Assembly: GCA_038206355.1 (NCBI GenBank) | Contig: JBBRAY010000089.1 | Location: 1-8,771, forward strand | DNA from: JAPLDB01 sp038206355 | Lineage (GTDB): Bacteria > Bacteroidota > Bacteroidia > AKYH767-A > 2013-40CM-41-45 | Direction of reading: 5' to 3' | DNA length: 8,771 bases | Shown here: positions 1-6,981 of the stretch, one piece after another | How the letters are laid out: each line of letters begins with the position of its first letter | How positions within the stretch are numbered: position 1 is the first letter of the stretch | Notes under the pieces: generated by a model | The model's input: the letters and a program-made list of their open reading frames with translations, nothing else | Databases searched by the model: none | Told to the model about the DNA's origin: nothing | Translations under genes and position numbers: made by a program

Positions 1-68
1 TTTACTCTCCAAAAGTCCTGTCATTCAGAGCGCAGCGAGGAATCTCATTAAATTTAGTCGGACAGTAA
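1..68 (+). repeat. Left copy of a 68-bp inverted repeat (MITE/REP-like)
   Basis: These 68 bases recur in reverse complement at 8664-8731 with one difference (G at 20 opposite T at 8712, a G-U pair if transcribed). The unit has imperfect terminal inverted repeats: TTACTCTCC at 2-10 against GGACAGTAA at 60-68, which match at 8 of 9 positions. Its core is the GC-richer stretch around 23-47 (CATTCAGAGCGCAGCGAGG...), of a type I associate with dispersed intergenic repeats in Bacteroidota genomes (from memory, not searched). It contains no reading frame. The window begins exactly at its end, so flanking bases and any target duplication on the left cannot be seen. Confidence 0.9.
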
Positions 69-95
69 TGGCTAAGAATATACACTTCGCATAAG

Positions 96-125
96 TTTGT
101 GAGATAACTGAATCGTGTATATTTG
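96..125 (+). promoter_or_regulatory. Bacteroidota-type promoter for the DUF4199 gene
   Basis: The -7 element TATATTTG at 118-125 fits the Bacteroidota consensus TAnnTTTG exactly, and TTTG at 96-99 fits the -33 element, with 18 bases between them, close to the usual spacing. Transcription would start near 131-133, leaving a leader of only about ten bases before the ATG at 143. It is the best promoter match in the window and probably drives the DUF4199 gene and possibly both glycosyltransferases downstream. Confidence 0.65.
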
Positions 126-142
126 TCGCAAACAAAACTCCC

Positions 143-667
143 ATGGAAAAACGAACCCAAATGAAAATTGCAATGAATTATGGCGCCATTTATGGAATTA
201 CGGCATCAATAATTTACCTGATATTTTATTTTGCAGGTGCTGCGATCGACAACAAAGGCCCGCAATGGATAGGTTATGTAGTGCTTATAGCAGTATTATA
301 TATCGGGATCAAAAGCTACAGAGACCAGGACCTGGATGGCTTCATTTCTTATGGTAAGTCTCTCGGCACAGGTACTTTAATCGGATTGTTTGGCGGTATT
401 ATTTCCGGATTCTTCACGGTATTAATGTTTACGGTCATAGATCCCGGACTGGCACAAAAAATTGTGGAGCAGGCGCAACAGGATATGGTTGAAAAAGGTA
501 CCATGACTGAAGATCAAATCAATATGGCTATAACCTGGACTCAAAAATTTATGAACCCCGGAATATTATTTGTCTTCTCCATACTCGGTTCTATTTTTAT
601 GGCATTCATTTTCTCGCTCATCGTTTCTATCTTCACTAAAAAAGAACCAACACCTTTCCAGTCCTAG
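143..667 (+). CDS. DUF4199 family integral membrane protein
   Basis: A 174-residue membrane protein that I assign to DUF4199, a Bacteroidota family of unknown function. Four hydrophobic segments can be seen at about residues 14-34, 42-57, 73-98 and 141-165, with a soluble stretch of about 40 residues (roughly 100-138, rich in Q, E and D) between the third and fourth. The N-terminal pattern, a short charged stretch followed by MKIAMNYGAIYG, is what I expect for the family. The ATG at 143 is chosen because it lies just downstream of the likely transcription start; ATGs at 161 and 173 are possible alternatives. It is followed after 78 bases by a GT2 gene in the same direction, an arrangement I recall from other Bacteroidota (memory only). 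That hints at an envelope-related role, but the function is unknown. Confidence 0.82.
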   Translation: MEKRTQMKIAMNYGAIYGITASIIYLIFYFAGAAIDNKGPQWIGYVVLIAVLYIGIKSYRDQDLDGFISYGKSLGTGTLIGLFGGIISGFFTVLMFTVIDPGLAQKIVEQAQQDMVEKGTMTEDQINMAITWTQKFMNPGILFVFSILGSIFMAFIFSLIVSIFTKKEPTPFQS

Positions 668-676
668 AGACTGATA

Positions 677-740
677 TTCGTACTTTCGTAAATTCGTATT
701 CTTTCGTACTTAGTACTTTCGTAATCTTTCGTTATTCGTA
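677..740 (+). repeat. Irregular array of TTCGT(A) words between genes
   Basis: The word TTCGT occurs seven times in 64 bases, starting at 677, 685, 693, 703, 718, 728 and 735; six copies continue as TTCGTA. Spacing is irregular (8, 8, 10, 15, 10 and 7 bases). Two copies lie in TACTTTCG (681-688 and 714-721), one base away from the -7 consensus TAnnTTTG. The array fills almost all of the gap before the GT2 start at 746 and leaves no ribosome binding site. It may be a degenerate short tandem repeat, a group of promoter-like sequences, or both. Confidence 0.7.
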
Positions 741-745
741 CCCCT

Positions 746-1705
746 ATGAATCTTTCTATCATCGTCCCGCTTTATAATGAAGATGAATCGCTGGGCGAAC
801 TGTGCGACTGGATTGTACGTGTAGTCACAGCAAATAATTTTTCCTATGAGATCTTTTTTATTGATGATGGCAGCAAGGATAACTCATGGGATGTAATAGA
901 GAAGCTGGCTTCTGAAAATAAAAACGTCAGGGGAATCCGCTTCAGGAGAAACTACGGAAAGAGCGCCGCACTTCAGGTGGGGTTTCAGGCATGTCAGGGT
1001 GACGTCGTCATTACGATGGATGCAGACATGCAGGATAGTCCTGATGAGATACCTGCACTGTATAATATGATCGTAGATGAGAAATACGACATCGTTTCAG
1101 GTTGGAAGAAGAAGCGCTACGATCCGATTATGAAAACGATTCCAAGTAAATTTTTTAACTGGACAACAAGGAAGATGTCGGGCATATATACACTGCATGA
1201 TTTTAACTGCGGACTGAAATCTTACCGCAAAGAAGTTGTGAAAAGCATTGAAGTTTATGGCGAGATGCACCGCTACATTCCTGTGATAGCAAAGTGGAAC
1301 GGCTTTTCTAAAATTACGGAGAAATCAGTGGAGCACCGGGCAAGAAAATACGGCGTAACCAAATTCGGACTGGAACGCTTCATCAACGGTTTTCTTGATT
1401 TACTATCCATCATGTTTGTTTCTAAGTTCGGAAAACGCCCCATGCATCTATTCGGTTTCATCGGAAGCATTGTTTTTTTCTTCGGCTTTCTTGCAGCAGG
1501 ATATCTCGGTGTCACAAAACTCTGGGCCGTTTATTCAAATCAGTTTGCACGACTTATTACCGACAGGCCATCATTTTATATTTCTCTCGCATGTATGATT
1601 ATCGGTTCGCAAATGTTCCTTGCGGGATTTCTGGGAGAACTTATTTCACGCAATTCCAACGATAAAAATCATTACGAGATTTCGAAACGGTTGAATGAGG
1701 CGTAA
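746..1705 (+). CDS. Family 2 glycosyltransferase, GtrB/DPM1-like, membrane-anchored
   Basis: A 319-residue protein with a GT-A fold domain and two C-terminal membrane helices. The family transfers a sugar from a nucleotide donor to polyprenyl (undecaprenyl) phosphate on the cytoplasmic face of the inner membrane, giving a lipid-linked sugar for glycan or lipid modification. Visible motifs are VPLYNED near the N-terminus (7-13), DDGS at 40-43, FRRNYGKSAAL at 66-76 and the metal-binding DADMQD at 92-97. Transmembrane segments lie at about 236-258 and 277-300, followed by a short polar tail (RNSNDKNHYEISKRLNEA) typical of GtrB-like proteins. The length is normal for the subfamily and all expected catalytic residues are present. 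The sugar and acceptor cannot be read from sequence. The next gene, another glycosyltransferase, starts 24 bases downstream, so they are probably co-transcribed. Confidence 0.92.
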   Translation: MNLSIIVPLYNEDESLGELCDWIVRVVTANNFSYEIFFIDDGSKDNSWDVIEKLASENKNVRGIRFRRNYGKSAALQVGFQACQGDVVITMDADMQDSPDEIPALYNMIVDEKYDIVSGWKKKRYDPIMKTIPSKFFNWTTRKMSGIYTLHDFNCGLKSYRKEVVKSIEVYGEMHRYIPVIAKWNGFSKITEKSVEHRARKYGVTKFGLERFINGFLDLLSIMFVSKFGKRPMHLFGFIGSIVFFFGFLAAGYLGVTKLWAVYSNQFARLITDRPSFYISLACMIIGSQMFLAGFLGELISRNSNDKNHYEISKRLNEA

Positions 1706-1729
1706 ACATTAATTTACCATAAATTTGAT

Positions 1730-2890
1730 TTGAGTCAGTCGCAGCCAACTTCCGGTAATCGCCAATCCTGCATCATCATCGGACCTGCATATCCATTGCG
1801 TGGCGGGATCGCTGATTTTAATGAAGCACTGTGTAAGTCAATGACAGCGCAGGGAATTGAAACCTCTGTCATCTCATTTTATTTACAGTATCCGAAAATT
1901 TTATTTCCCGGCAAGTCACAAAATACTGACGGGCCTCCACCTACAGGAATAAAGATCCGTTCACTCATCAGTTCTGTCAATCCTTTTTCATGGTTAAAGA
2001 CGGCCTCATTAATTAAAAAAGAACGCCCTGATTTTATTGTCATCCGCTACTGGCTTCCGTTTATGTCGCCGGCACTTTCTACTATTGCAAGAAGCGTGAG
2101 AAAGGCAGGAATAAAAGTAATTGCCATCACCGACAATGTAATACCTCATGAAAAGAGAGCAGGGGACAAGGCGTTGACATCGTATTTTGTAAATAGTTGT
2201 GATGCCTTTGTTGCCATGAGCAATACCGTGGTGAACGACCTGAAACAATTCACAAAATCTCAACCGGTTGCATTTTCTCCGCATCCTGTTTATGATATCT
2301 TCGGAGAAAAAATTTCTAAAAGTGAAGCAAGAGAGAAGTTGGGACTCCTAATGGGGGAAAAGGTGATTTTATTTTTCGGGTTTATCCGTCCGTACAAGGG
2401 ATTGGATTTATTGCTTCATGCAATGGCCGATGATCAGGTGCGTTCGCTGAATCTGAAACTCCTTGTTGCCGGCGAATTTTATGGCGATGAGGAAGTTTAT
2501 ACCAAATTGATTTCTGATCTCAACATCTCCGGAAATGTAATGCTACATTCATCTTATATTGCAAAGGAAGATGTCAGGAATTTCTTTTGCGCAGCGGATC
2601 TTATTGTGCAGCCCTATCGAAGTGCTACACAGAGTGGTATTACACAAATCGCGTATCACTTTGAGCGCCCGATGATCGTTACCAATGTCGGGGGATTATC
2701 AGAAATTGTTCCTGATGAAAAGGTTGGATTTGTGGTTGATGTGAATGCCAATGCAATAGCAAGGCGAATATCAGATTTTTATTTAGAAGACAAGGAAAAT
2801 GAATTTAGTGCAAACGCCGCCATCGAAAAAGAACACTTTAGCTGGAAAAGTTTTGTACATAATATTTTATCCCTCGCCGGAAAATTATAA
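1730..2890 (+). CDS. GT4-like glycosyltransferase (GT-B fold), TTG start
   Basis: A 386-residue cytoplasmic glycosyltransferase with two Rossmann-like halves. The N-terminal half opens with IIIGPAYPLRGGIADFN (15-31), the acceptor-side glycine loop of this family. The C-terminal half has GFIRPYKGLDLLL from 217, a QPYRSATQSG segment (294-303) and TNVGGLSEIVPD (318-329), matching the nucleotide-sugar-binding region of GT4-like enzymes. Unlike classical GT4 members there is no Glu-x7-Glu motif: Q306/I307 occupies the expected second Glu. The start must be the TTG at 1730 or another rare codon, because no ATG lies between the in-frame stop at 1703-1705 and the conserved loop. Coupled to the GT2 gene by a 24-base gap, it likely works in the same envelope-glycan pathway. 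Substrate unknown. Confidence 0.87.
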   Translation: MSQSQPTSGNRQSCIIIGPAYPLRGGIADFNEALCKSMTAQGIETSVISFYLQYPKILFPGKSQNTDGPPPTGIKIRSLISSVNPFSWLKTASLIKKERPDFIVIRYWLPFMSPALSTIARSVRKAGIKVIAITDNVIPHEKRAGDKALTSYFVNSCDAFVAMSNTVVNDLKQFTKSQPVAFSPHPVYDIFGEKISKSEAREKLGLLMGEKVILFFGFIRPYKGLDLLLHAMADDQVRSLNLKLLVAGEFYGDEEVYTKLISDLNISGNVMLHSSYIAKEDVRNFFCAADLIVQPYRSATQSGITQIAYHFERPMIVTNVGGLSEIVPDEKVGFVVDVNANAIARRISDFYLEDKENEFSANAAIEKEHFSWKSFVHNILSLAGKL

Positions 2891-3107
2891 TTTTTTTTTC
2901 AGAATTTTTTTAACACTGAATTCACCCCGTTCGCCCCAAAACCCTTTCAGAATAAGGACTTCAGCGAATATATTTTTTTTCTTTCAGTTGATAATGAGGC
3001 TGAAAAATCAATATTATTTTTCTTTCCAATGCTTTGATATTAAAAGAATAATTTGGATATTTACATTCTCAAGGCAATTACACTTTTTTTATTAATCTAA
3101 TCCGGGT
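2891..3107. other. AT-rich intergenic region without a clear gene
   Basis: These 217 bases separate the glycosyltransferases from the lipoprotein gene. They begin with an all-A/T palindrome overlapping the stop codon (AAAATTATAATTTT, 2881-2894) that runs into a T tract; this could be a weak terminator, but it has no G-C pairs. A 6-bp inverted repeat, TTTCAG/CTGAAA (2982-2987 and 3000-3005), is also present. I found no exact TAnnTTTG element, so the promoter of the lipoprotein gene is not identified, although it would be expected here. Confidence 0.5.
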
Positions 3108-3734
3108 ATGACTTTACCATCTAAATATGCATTTTCTGTTATTAGAATTAAACAACAAGCATGTTCTGTATATAATTCAGCTTTACTCTTAGTTTTTGTT
3201 TTTTTTCTATTTTTAACCGGATCGTGTAAAGTAAAACCTGCTACTGATAACATAATGGATTCCCGGCATGAAAAGGTTGTCGATAAAAACACTGGAATAT
3301 CGGATTCCGAAGAAAAGTCGGACGAGAAGTCAGCAAGCGAAGTCAGCAAAGCTCCGTTTGAATTATTAACGGCATGGTCGCAGAAAAAAATTCCCGGTAT
3401 CGTAACAGCCGGTGGCAGCACCGAATATGGTTTTGAATTCGTTGTACTGACTGACGAAAAAATTGGATTTGATTCTGCATGGATTGGCAAAAACTCGTTT
3501 AAAGTTTATCTTGCAAATACTTCCGGGGTTATCAGCAACCGCCCGGTTACAATTGCAAAAAACGACACAGTTACCGTGCGCGTCTCTTTTTCTGATAATT
3601 TGAAACCGGATAATAATGCTGCTCCTGTTTCCTATACCGGCGCTGCGCTTCTCAGCTATCACTTAAATAATGGCAGCACAAATTATTTTGAAATAAAATC
3701 CATCAAAAATAAACCAGCAATACACGGACAATAA
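3108..3734 (+). CDS. Putative lipoprotein of unknown function
   Basis: A 208-residue exported protein that I do not recognise. It has a hydrophobic stretch (ALLLVFVFFLFLTGSCK) ending in a lipobox-like L-T-G-S-C, so Cys40 would be the lipidated residue. The n-region before it is unusually long (about 24 residues), but no other in-frame ATG lies closer to it. A charged linker rich in S, E, D and K (about 52-81) follows, then a domain from about residue 84 whose regular alternation suggests a beta-sandwich (EYGFEFVVLTDEKIGF, KVYLANTSG, TVTVRVSFSD). It is not a recognisable enzyme. The large BNR-repeat gene starts 24 bases after its stop, so the two are probably co-transcribed. A surface or periplasmic role fits, but function is open. 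Confidence 0.72.
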   Translation: MTLPSKYAFSVIRIKQQACSVYNSALLLVFVFFLFLTGSCKVKPATDNIMDSRHEKVVDKNTGISDSEEKSDEKSASEVSKAPFELLTAWSQKKIPGIVTAGGSTEYGFEFVVLTDEKIGFDSAWIGKNSFKVYLANTSGVISNRPVTIAKNDTVTVRVSFSDNLKPDNNAAPVSYTGAALLSYHLNNGSTNYFEIKSIKNKPAIHGQ

Positions 3735-3758
3735 AATTAATATTAATAATCAATAGCT

Positions 3759-6428
3759 ATGAAGAAAACAATTACTTACATCACCTCATTTCTACTCTTT
3801 GCATTTGCGGGAGCACAAGCGCAATCAACTTTGCAGCCGGGTAGTGGCACTGACACAAAAAAGAAAGCAAATTTTTATGAAATGCGGGATGCTATGAACA
3901 ATTACTTCATAACACATCCTGAAAAAATGCACGACGCAGATGAGGAGTCCAATGGAAAGTTTGCTGATGGTGCGTATGAAAAATTTAAAAGATGGGAATA
4001 TTATTGGGAGACGCGGATATCTGCAACGGGAGAATTTGTATCGCCTCTTGTGAATATAAATGAGTGGAAAGCATATAATGATAGATTATCCTCTATGAAG
4101 GAATCTGATCAGAATGAAGTGATGGTAGCCAATTGGATTGCAAAAGGTCCCGACAATACACCCGGTGGATATTATGGAGTAGGCCGTATTAATTGTATTG
4201 CCTTTCATCCAACCAATTCAAGCATCATTTGGGTGGGTACTGCTGCCGGAGGGCTCTGGAAATCAATTAATGGCGGTTCATCGTGGACAGTTTCTACAAT
4301 AATTGGAGTGGTATTGGGAGTGACTGATATTGCTGTTGACCCTAACAATCCAAATACTATTTATATTGCTACAGGTGATGGAGAGGGCGGAAGTTTGGCC
4401 GGTTTTGTTGGCGGTATCTATGGCAGCGGTGACAGCAAAAGTGTAGGAGTTCTTAAATCAACCGATGGCGGCAGTACATGGAGCACAACAGGATTAACCT
4501 GGACTGTGCAGGACCAAAAGGTCACACACCGCCTTCTCATCAATCCGAATAATCCTCAAACCCTGATCCTTGGGGCATCTGATGGCATTTACAGGACCAC
4601 CAATGGTGGAGCATCATGGACACAAGTTGCAAGCGGAGCAAATGTAAATGACCTCGAGTTCCGGCCGGGAGACCCCAATACAGTATATGCAGCGACCTAC
4701 ACATATACCAGTGGGGGAGATGCGCAGATATACGTTTCTTATGACGGAGGGATCAATTATAATCAGGCATCATTTATCACCGGTGCTACCCGTATCAATA
4801 TGGCAGTTACTCCTGCCGCACCCGATCTTGTTGATTGTGTTGTTGCCAACCAACAATCCGGGTTGTTGGGGTTGTACTATTCTGACGATGCAGGGCAAAA
4901 TTTCTATGAATATTTTACCGGCAGTTGCAACAATAACTTGCTCTGCGGCGATGTAAACGCAAGTGGCTGCGATGGTCAGGGCAATTATGATCTTGCTTAT
5001 GCAATCAGTCCTTCTGATCCGTATAACATCTGGATAGGAGCTGTTAACGCATGGAATACAACTGATGGCGGCGGTAACTGGTCTCTTGCAAACTACTGGT
5101 TCGATGAACAAAACCCTCCCAATGTACCTGTCGTTCATGCAGACAAACATTTTATAGCTTTCCACCCACAGAATTCTTCTACCATCTATCAGTGTAATGA
5201 TGGTGGACTATATAAAACAACAAATGGAGGCAACACTTGGTCAGTCGCATCTAATGGCATTCAGAATAGTCAGATGTATAGAATTTCTGTTGCTCAATCT
5301 CAATCTGATGTAGTCATTTGCGGGTTACAGGATAATGGTAATAAAGTCTTTGCTAATGGTTCATGGATAGATACAAGAAGTGGGGGAGATGGACTGGATT
5401 GTGCAATTGATTATCTGAACGCAAACATTCAATACAGTACTTATCCGAACGGCGGAATATCAAGGACAACCGATGCATGGGCTAGTATGACCAGCATTTC
5501 TGCAAATATTCCCGGACAACCTTCAGGATCGTGGCTAACCCCGATTCGTCTTGATCGGAATAACCCCCAAACTATTTATGCCGCACTTGATAAAGTTTAC
5601 AAATCTAACAACAGAGGTGATAGCTGGCAGGCAATTTCGAATGTCTTTACCGGACGTCCATTCAGGCACCTGGCCGTCGCTGAATCCAATTCACAGTTCA
5701 TTGCAGCGGCAACTTTTGATTCTTTATTCATGACAAACGATGGCGGTAATTCCTGGGGCTTGGTTACATTTACGCAGCCGGGAACTTATATTTCCAATGT
5801 AACCCATCATTCCGACTATCCGCAGATTATATATGTAACACTTTCCGGATACGTTTCAGGTCAAAAGGTATACATGTCTGCAGACGATGGTAATAACTGG
5901 ACTAATATTTCCGGAAGCCTTCCAAATGTTCCGGTTAACTGCATCGTTCAGGAAAAAGGGACCTCAGTTGTATATATAGGTACTGATCTGGGAGTTTGGT
6001 ACATCAATGATTACTTGTCAGACTGGGTTCCCTATAACACAAATCTGCCGACCGTTCCTGTAACAGATCTTGAAATTTATTATACCAATCCCGCCAATCA
6101 GATTTGGGCTGGAACATTTGGCAGGGGATTGTGGCGTACAAGCGGATGGGTTGGTATTACTGATCAGGAAGCTATTAGCAATTCATTCACACTGTTTCCA
6201 AATCCTGCTGCGGATGAATTTGAAGTAATCGTTAAAAATCCAATGCTGGCGGTAAAAAAATTGAACATCATGAATCAGCTCGGTGAAATCGTAATGTCTG
6301 TTGAAATGCCATTATTGGAAAACCAAAAAATAAACGTAGACCTGAAGGGAATTGCCAATGGTGTTTATATGGTTCAGATTATGACCAATCAGACACCGGT
6401 AGTAAAAAAACTCGTGATTTCAAGGTAA
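3759..6428 (+). CDS. Secreted BNR/sortilin-type beta-propeller protein with T9SS sorting domain
   Basis: An 889-residue protein with a signal peptide (MKKTITYITSFLLFAFAGAQA, likely cut after residue 21) and a C-terminal T9SS type A sorting domain at about 809-889 (FTLFPNPAADEF at its start, KKLVISR at its end), so it should be exported across the outer membrane and attached or released. A segment at about 73-93 (FKRWEYYWETRI and neighbours) resembles the start region of other Bacteroidota proteins of this type. From about residue 165 to 795 it is built of BNR/Asp-box repeats; ten S/T-x-D/N-x-G-x-S/T-W-like motifs can be placed near 169, 234, 280, 327, 375, 434, 487, 616, 659 and 707. This predicts one or two beta-propellers of the sortilin/VPS10-like group. 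I see no separate catalytic domain, so binding or adhesion, or glycan recognition, is more likely than a proven enzyme activity. Sialidase activity cannot be claimed from Asp boxes alone. Confidence 0.9.
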   Translation: MKKTITYITSFLLFAFAGAQAQSTLQPGSGTDTKKKANFYEMRDAMNNYFITHPEKMHDADEESNGKFADGAYEKFKRWEYYWETRISATGEFVSPLVNINEWKAYNDRLSSMKESDQNEVMVANWIAKGPDNTPGGYYGVGRINCIAFHPTNSSIIWVGTAAGGLWKSINGGSSWTVSTIIGVVLGVTDIAVDPNNPNTIYIATGDGEGGSLAGFVGGIYGSGDSKSVGVLKSTDGGSTWSTTGLTWTVQDQKVTHRLLINPNNPQTLILGASDGIYRTTNGGASWTQVASGANVNDLEFRPGDPNTVYAATYTYTSGGDAQIYVSYDGGINYNQASFITGATRINMAVTPAAPDLVDCVVANQQSGLLGLYYSDDAGQNFYEYFTGSCNNNLLCGDVNASGCDGQGNYDLAYAISPSDPYNIWIGAVNAWNTTDGGGNWSLANYWFDEQNPPNVPVVHADKHFIAFHPQNSSTIYQCNDGGLYKTTNGGNTWSVASNGIQNSQMYRISVAQSQSDVVICGLQDNGNKVFANGSWIDTRSGGDGLDCAIDYLNANIQYSTYPNGGISRTTDAWASMTSISANIPGQPSGSWLTPIRLDRNNPQTIYAALDKVYKSNNRGDSWQAISNVFTGRPFRHLAVAESNSQFIAAATFDSLFMTNDGGNSWGLVTFTQPGTYISNVTHHSDYPQIIYVTLSGYVSGQKVYMSADDGNNWTNISGSLPNVPVNCIVQEKGTSVVYIGTDLGVWYINDYLSDWVPYNTNLPTVPVTDLEIYYTNPANQIWAGTFGRGLWRTSGWVGITDQEAISNSFTLFPNPAADEFEVIVKNPMLAVKKLNIMNQLGEIVMSVEMPLLENQKINVDLKGIANGVYMVQIMTNQTPVVKKLVISR

Positions 6429-6451
6429 TTTGAGTAGCACATTTTAATCTG

Positions 6452-6485
6452 AAAACCTCATGCAATATAATTGTGTGAGGTTTTT
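6452..6485 (+). terminator. Intrinsic terminator after the BNR-repeat gene
   Basis: A 14-bp stem (6452-6465 with 6471-6484), containing two G-T pairs and a five-base loop (TATAA), includes a CCTCA/TGAGG core and ends in five T residues at 6481-6485. It lies 24 bases past the stop codon at 6428. The A run on the 5' side pairs with the T run, so it could also act for minus-strand transcripts. It separates the secreted protein gene from the rhodanese gene. Confidence 0.85.
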
Positions 6486-6508
6486 CATTTTCCAACCGTA
6501 TCTATTGT

Positions 6509-6516
6509 GATCTTTG
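6509..6516 (+). promoter_or_regulatory. Candidate -7 element for the rhodanese gene
   Basis: GATCTTTG fits the TAnnTTTG consensus at all but the first base and lies 12 bases before the ATG at 6529, the short leader common in Bacteroidota. I see no good -33 TTG at the expected distance, so support is partial. A promoter is expected here because a strong terminator lies just upstream. Confidence 0.35.
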
Positions 6517-6528
6517 CAAAAAAAAAAT

Positions 6529-6960
6529 ATGAAATATAAAATATTGTTATCGCTCGTTTTCATAATCGCAGCTTGCGCTTCTGCCGTACAAAAGGAAAAT
6601 CCCTGGACCGAAAATCAGTTGATGCAACCGGCCGAACTCGCAGCTTTGATAAATGACTCATCAGCAAATCAACCACTGATCATCAGCATTGGCCCCGCCG
6701 GATTGATAAAAAATTCTATTGATATCGGACCCGGAAAGGAAAAAGAGAATATTGACAAACTGAGAAAGGAACTGAGCAATATACCAAAGGATAAAGCCAT
6801 TGTAATTTACTGCGGCTGCTGTCCGTTTGATCCATGTCCCAATATCAGACCTGCTTTCAGCCTTCTCAATGAAATGAAATTCACCAATCACAAGTTACTC
6901 AATCTTTCAAAAAACCTGAAAGCAGATTGGATTGATAAAGGTTATCCGATGGGTGAATAG
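6529..6960 (+). CDS. Rhodanese-like lipoprotein with a CGCCPFDPC active-site loop
   Basis: With the ATG at 6529 the protein has 143 residues; the TTG at 6514 would add five but lies inside the likely promoter. The N-terminus MKYKILLSLVFIIAAC carries a good lipobox (I-A-A-C, Cys16), so it is probably a lipoprotein in the periplasm or at the outer membrane. The rest is a short rhodanese-like domain: PAELAALI (34-41), a beta strand LIISIGP (50-56), IVIYCGCCPFDPCPN (91-105) with cysteines at 95, 97, 98 and 103, and the C-terminal WIDKGYPM. In rhodaneses the cysteine at the start of this loop carries a persulfide; here the loop has four cysteines, which also suggests redox or metal/sulfur chemistry. 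The sequence resembles a small Bacteroidota rhodanese-like family I recall with the same loop. The substrate is unknown. Confidence 0.82.
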   Translation: MKYKILLSLVFIIAACASAVQKENPWTENQLMQPAELAALINDSSANQPLIISIGPAGLIKNSIDIGPGKEKENIDKLRKELSNIPKDKAIVIYCGCCPFDPCPNIRPAFSLLNEMKFTNHKLLNLSKNLKADWIDKGYPMGE

Positions 6961-6981
6961 GAAATAGCCTCCTTACATCAA

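Noticed and set aside
677..740. CRISPR-like array
   Set aside because: The TTCGT words are five to six bases long with spacings of 7-15 bases, far too short for CRISPR repeats and spacers, and there are no cas genes.
1720..1727. TAAATTTG as a promoter for the GT4-like gene
   Set aside because: It fits TAnnTTTG, but no -33 TTG lies at the right distance and transcription would start after the TTG start codon; the gene is better explained as co-transcribed with the GT2 gene.
2009..2284. 91-residue minus-strand open frame inside the GT4-like gene
   Set aside because: It is antisense to conserved glycosyltransferase sequence and shows no family motif.
3092..3490. 132-residue minus-strand open frame opposite the lipoprotein gene
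   Set aside because: It lies over a gene with a signal/lipobox and good context; its translation has no recognisable domain and it has no promoter or start site of its own.
3736..3747. ATTAATATTAAT palindrome before the BNR-repeat gene
   Set aside because: It is a 12-base all-A/T palindrome in an AT-rich gap; it is likely to occur by chance and has no supporting partner site.
4770..5165. 131-residue minus-strand open frame inside the BNR-repeat gene
   Set aside because: It is fully antisense to a region with two clear Asp-box repeats; the translation is cysteine- and isoleucine-rich without domain features, as expected of a shadow frame.
6514..6528. TTG at 6514 as the start of the rhodanese-like protein
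   Set aside because: It overlaps the GATCTTTG promoter-like element and would put lysine-rich residues before a complete lipoprotein signal that begins at the ATG at 6529.
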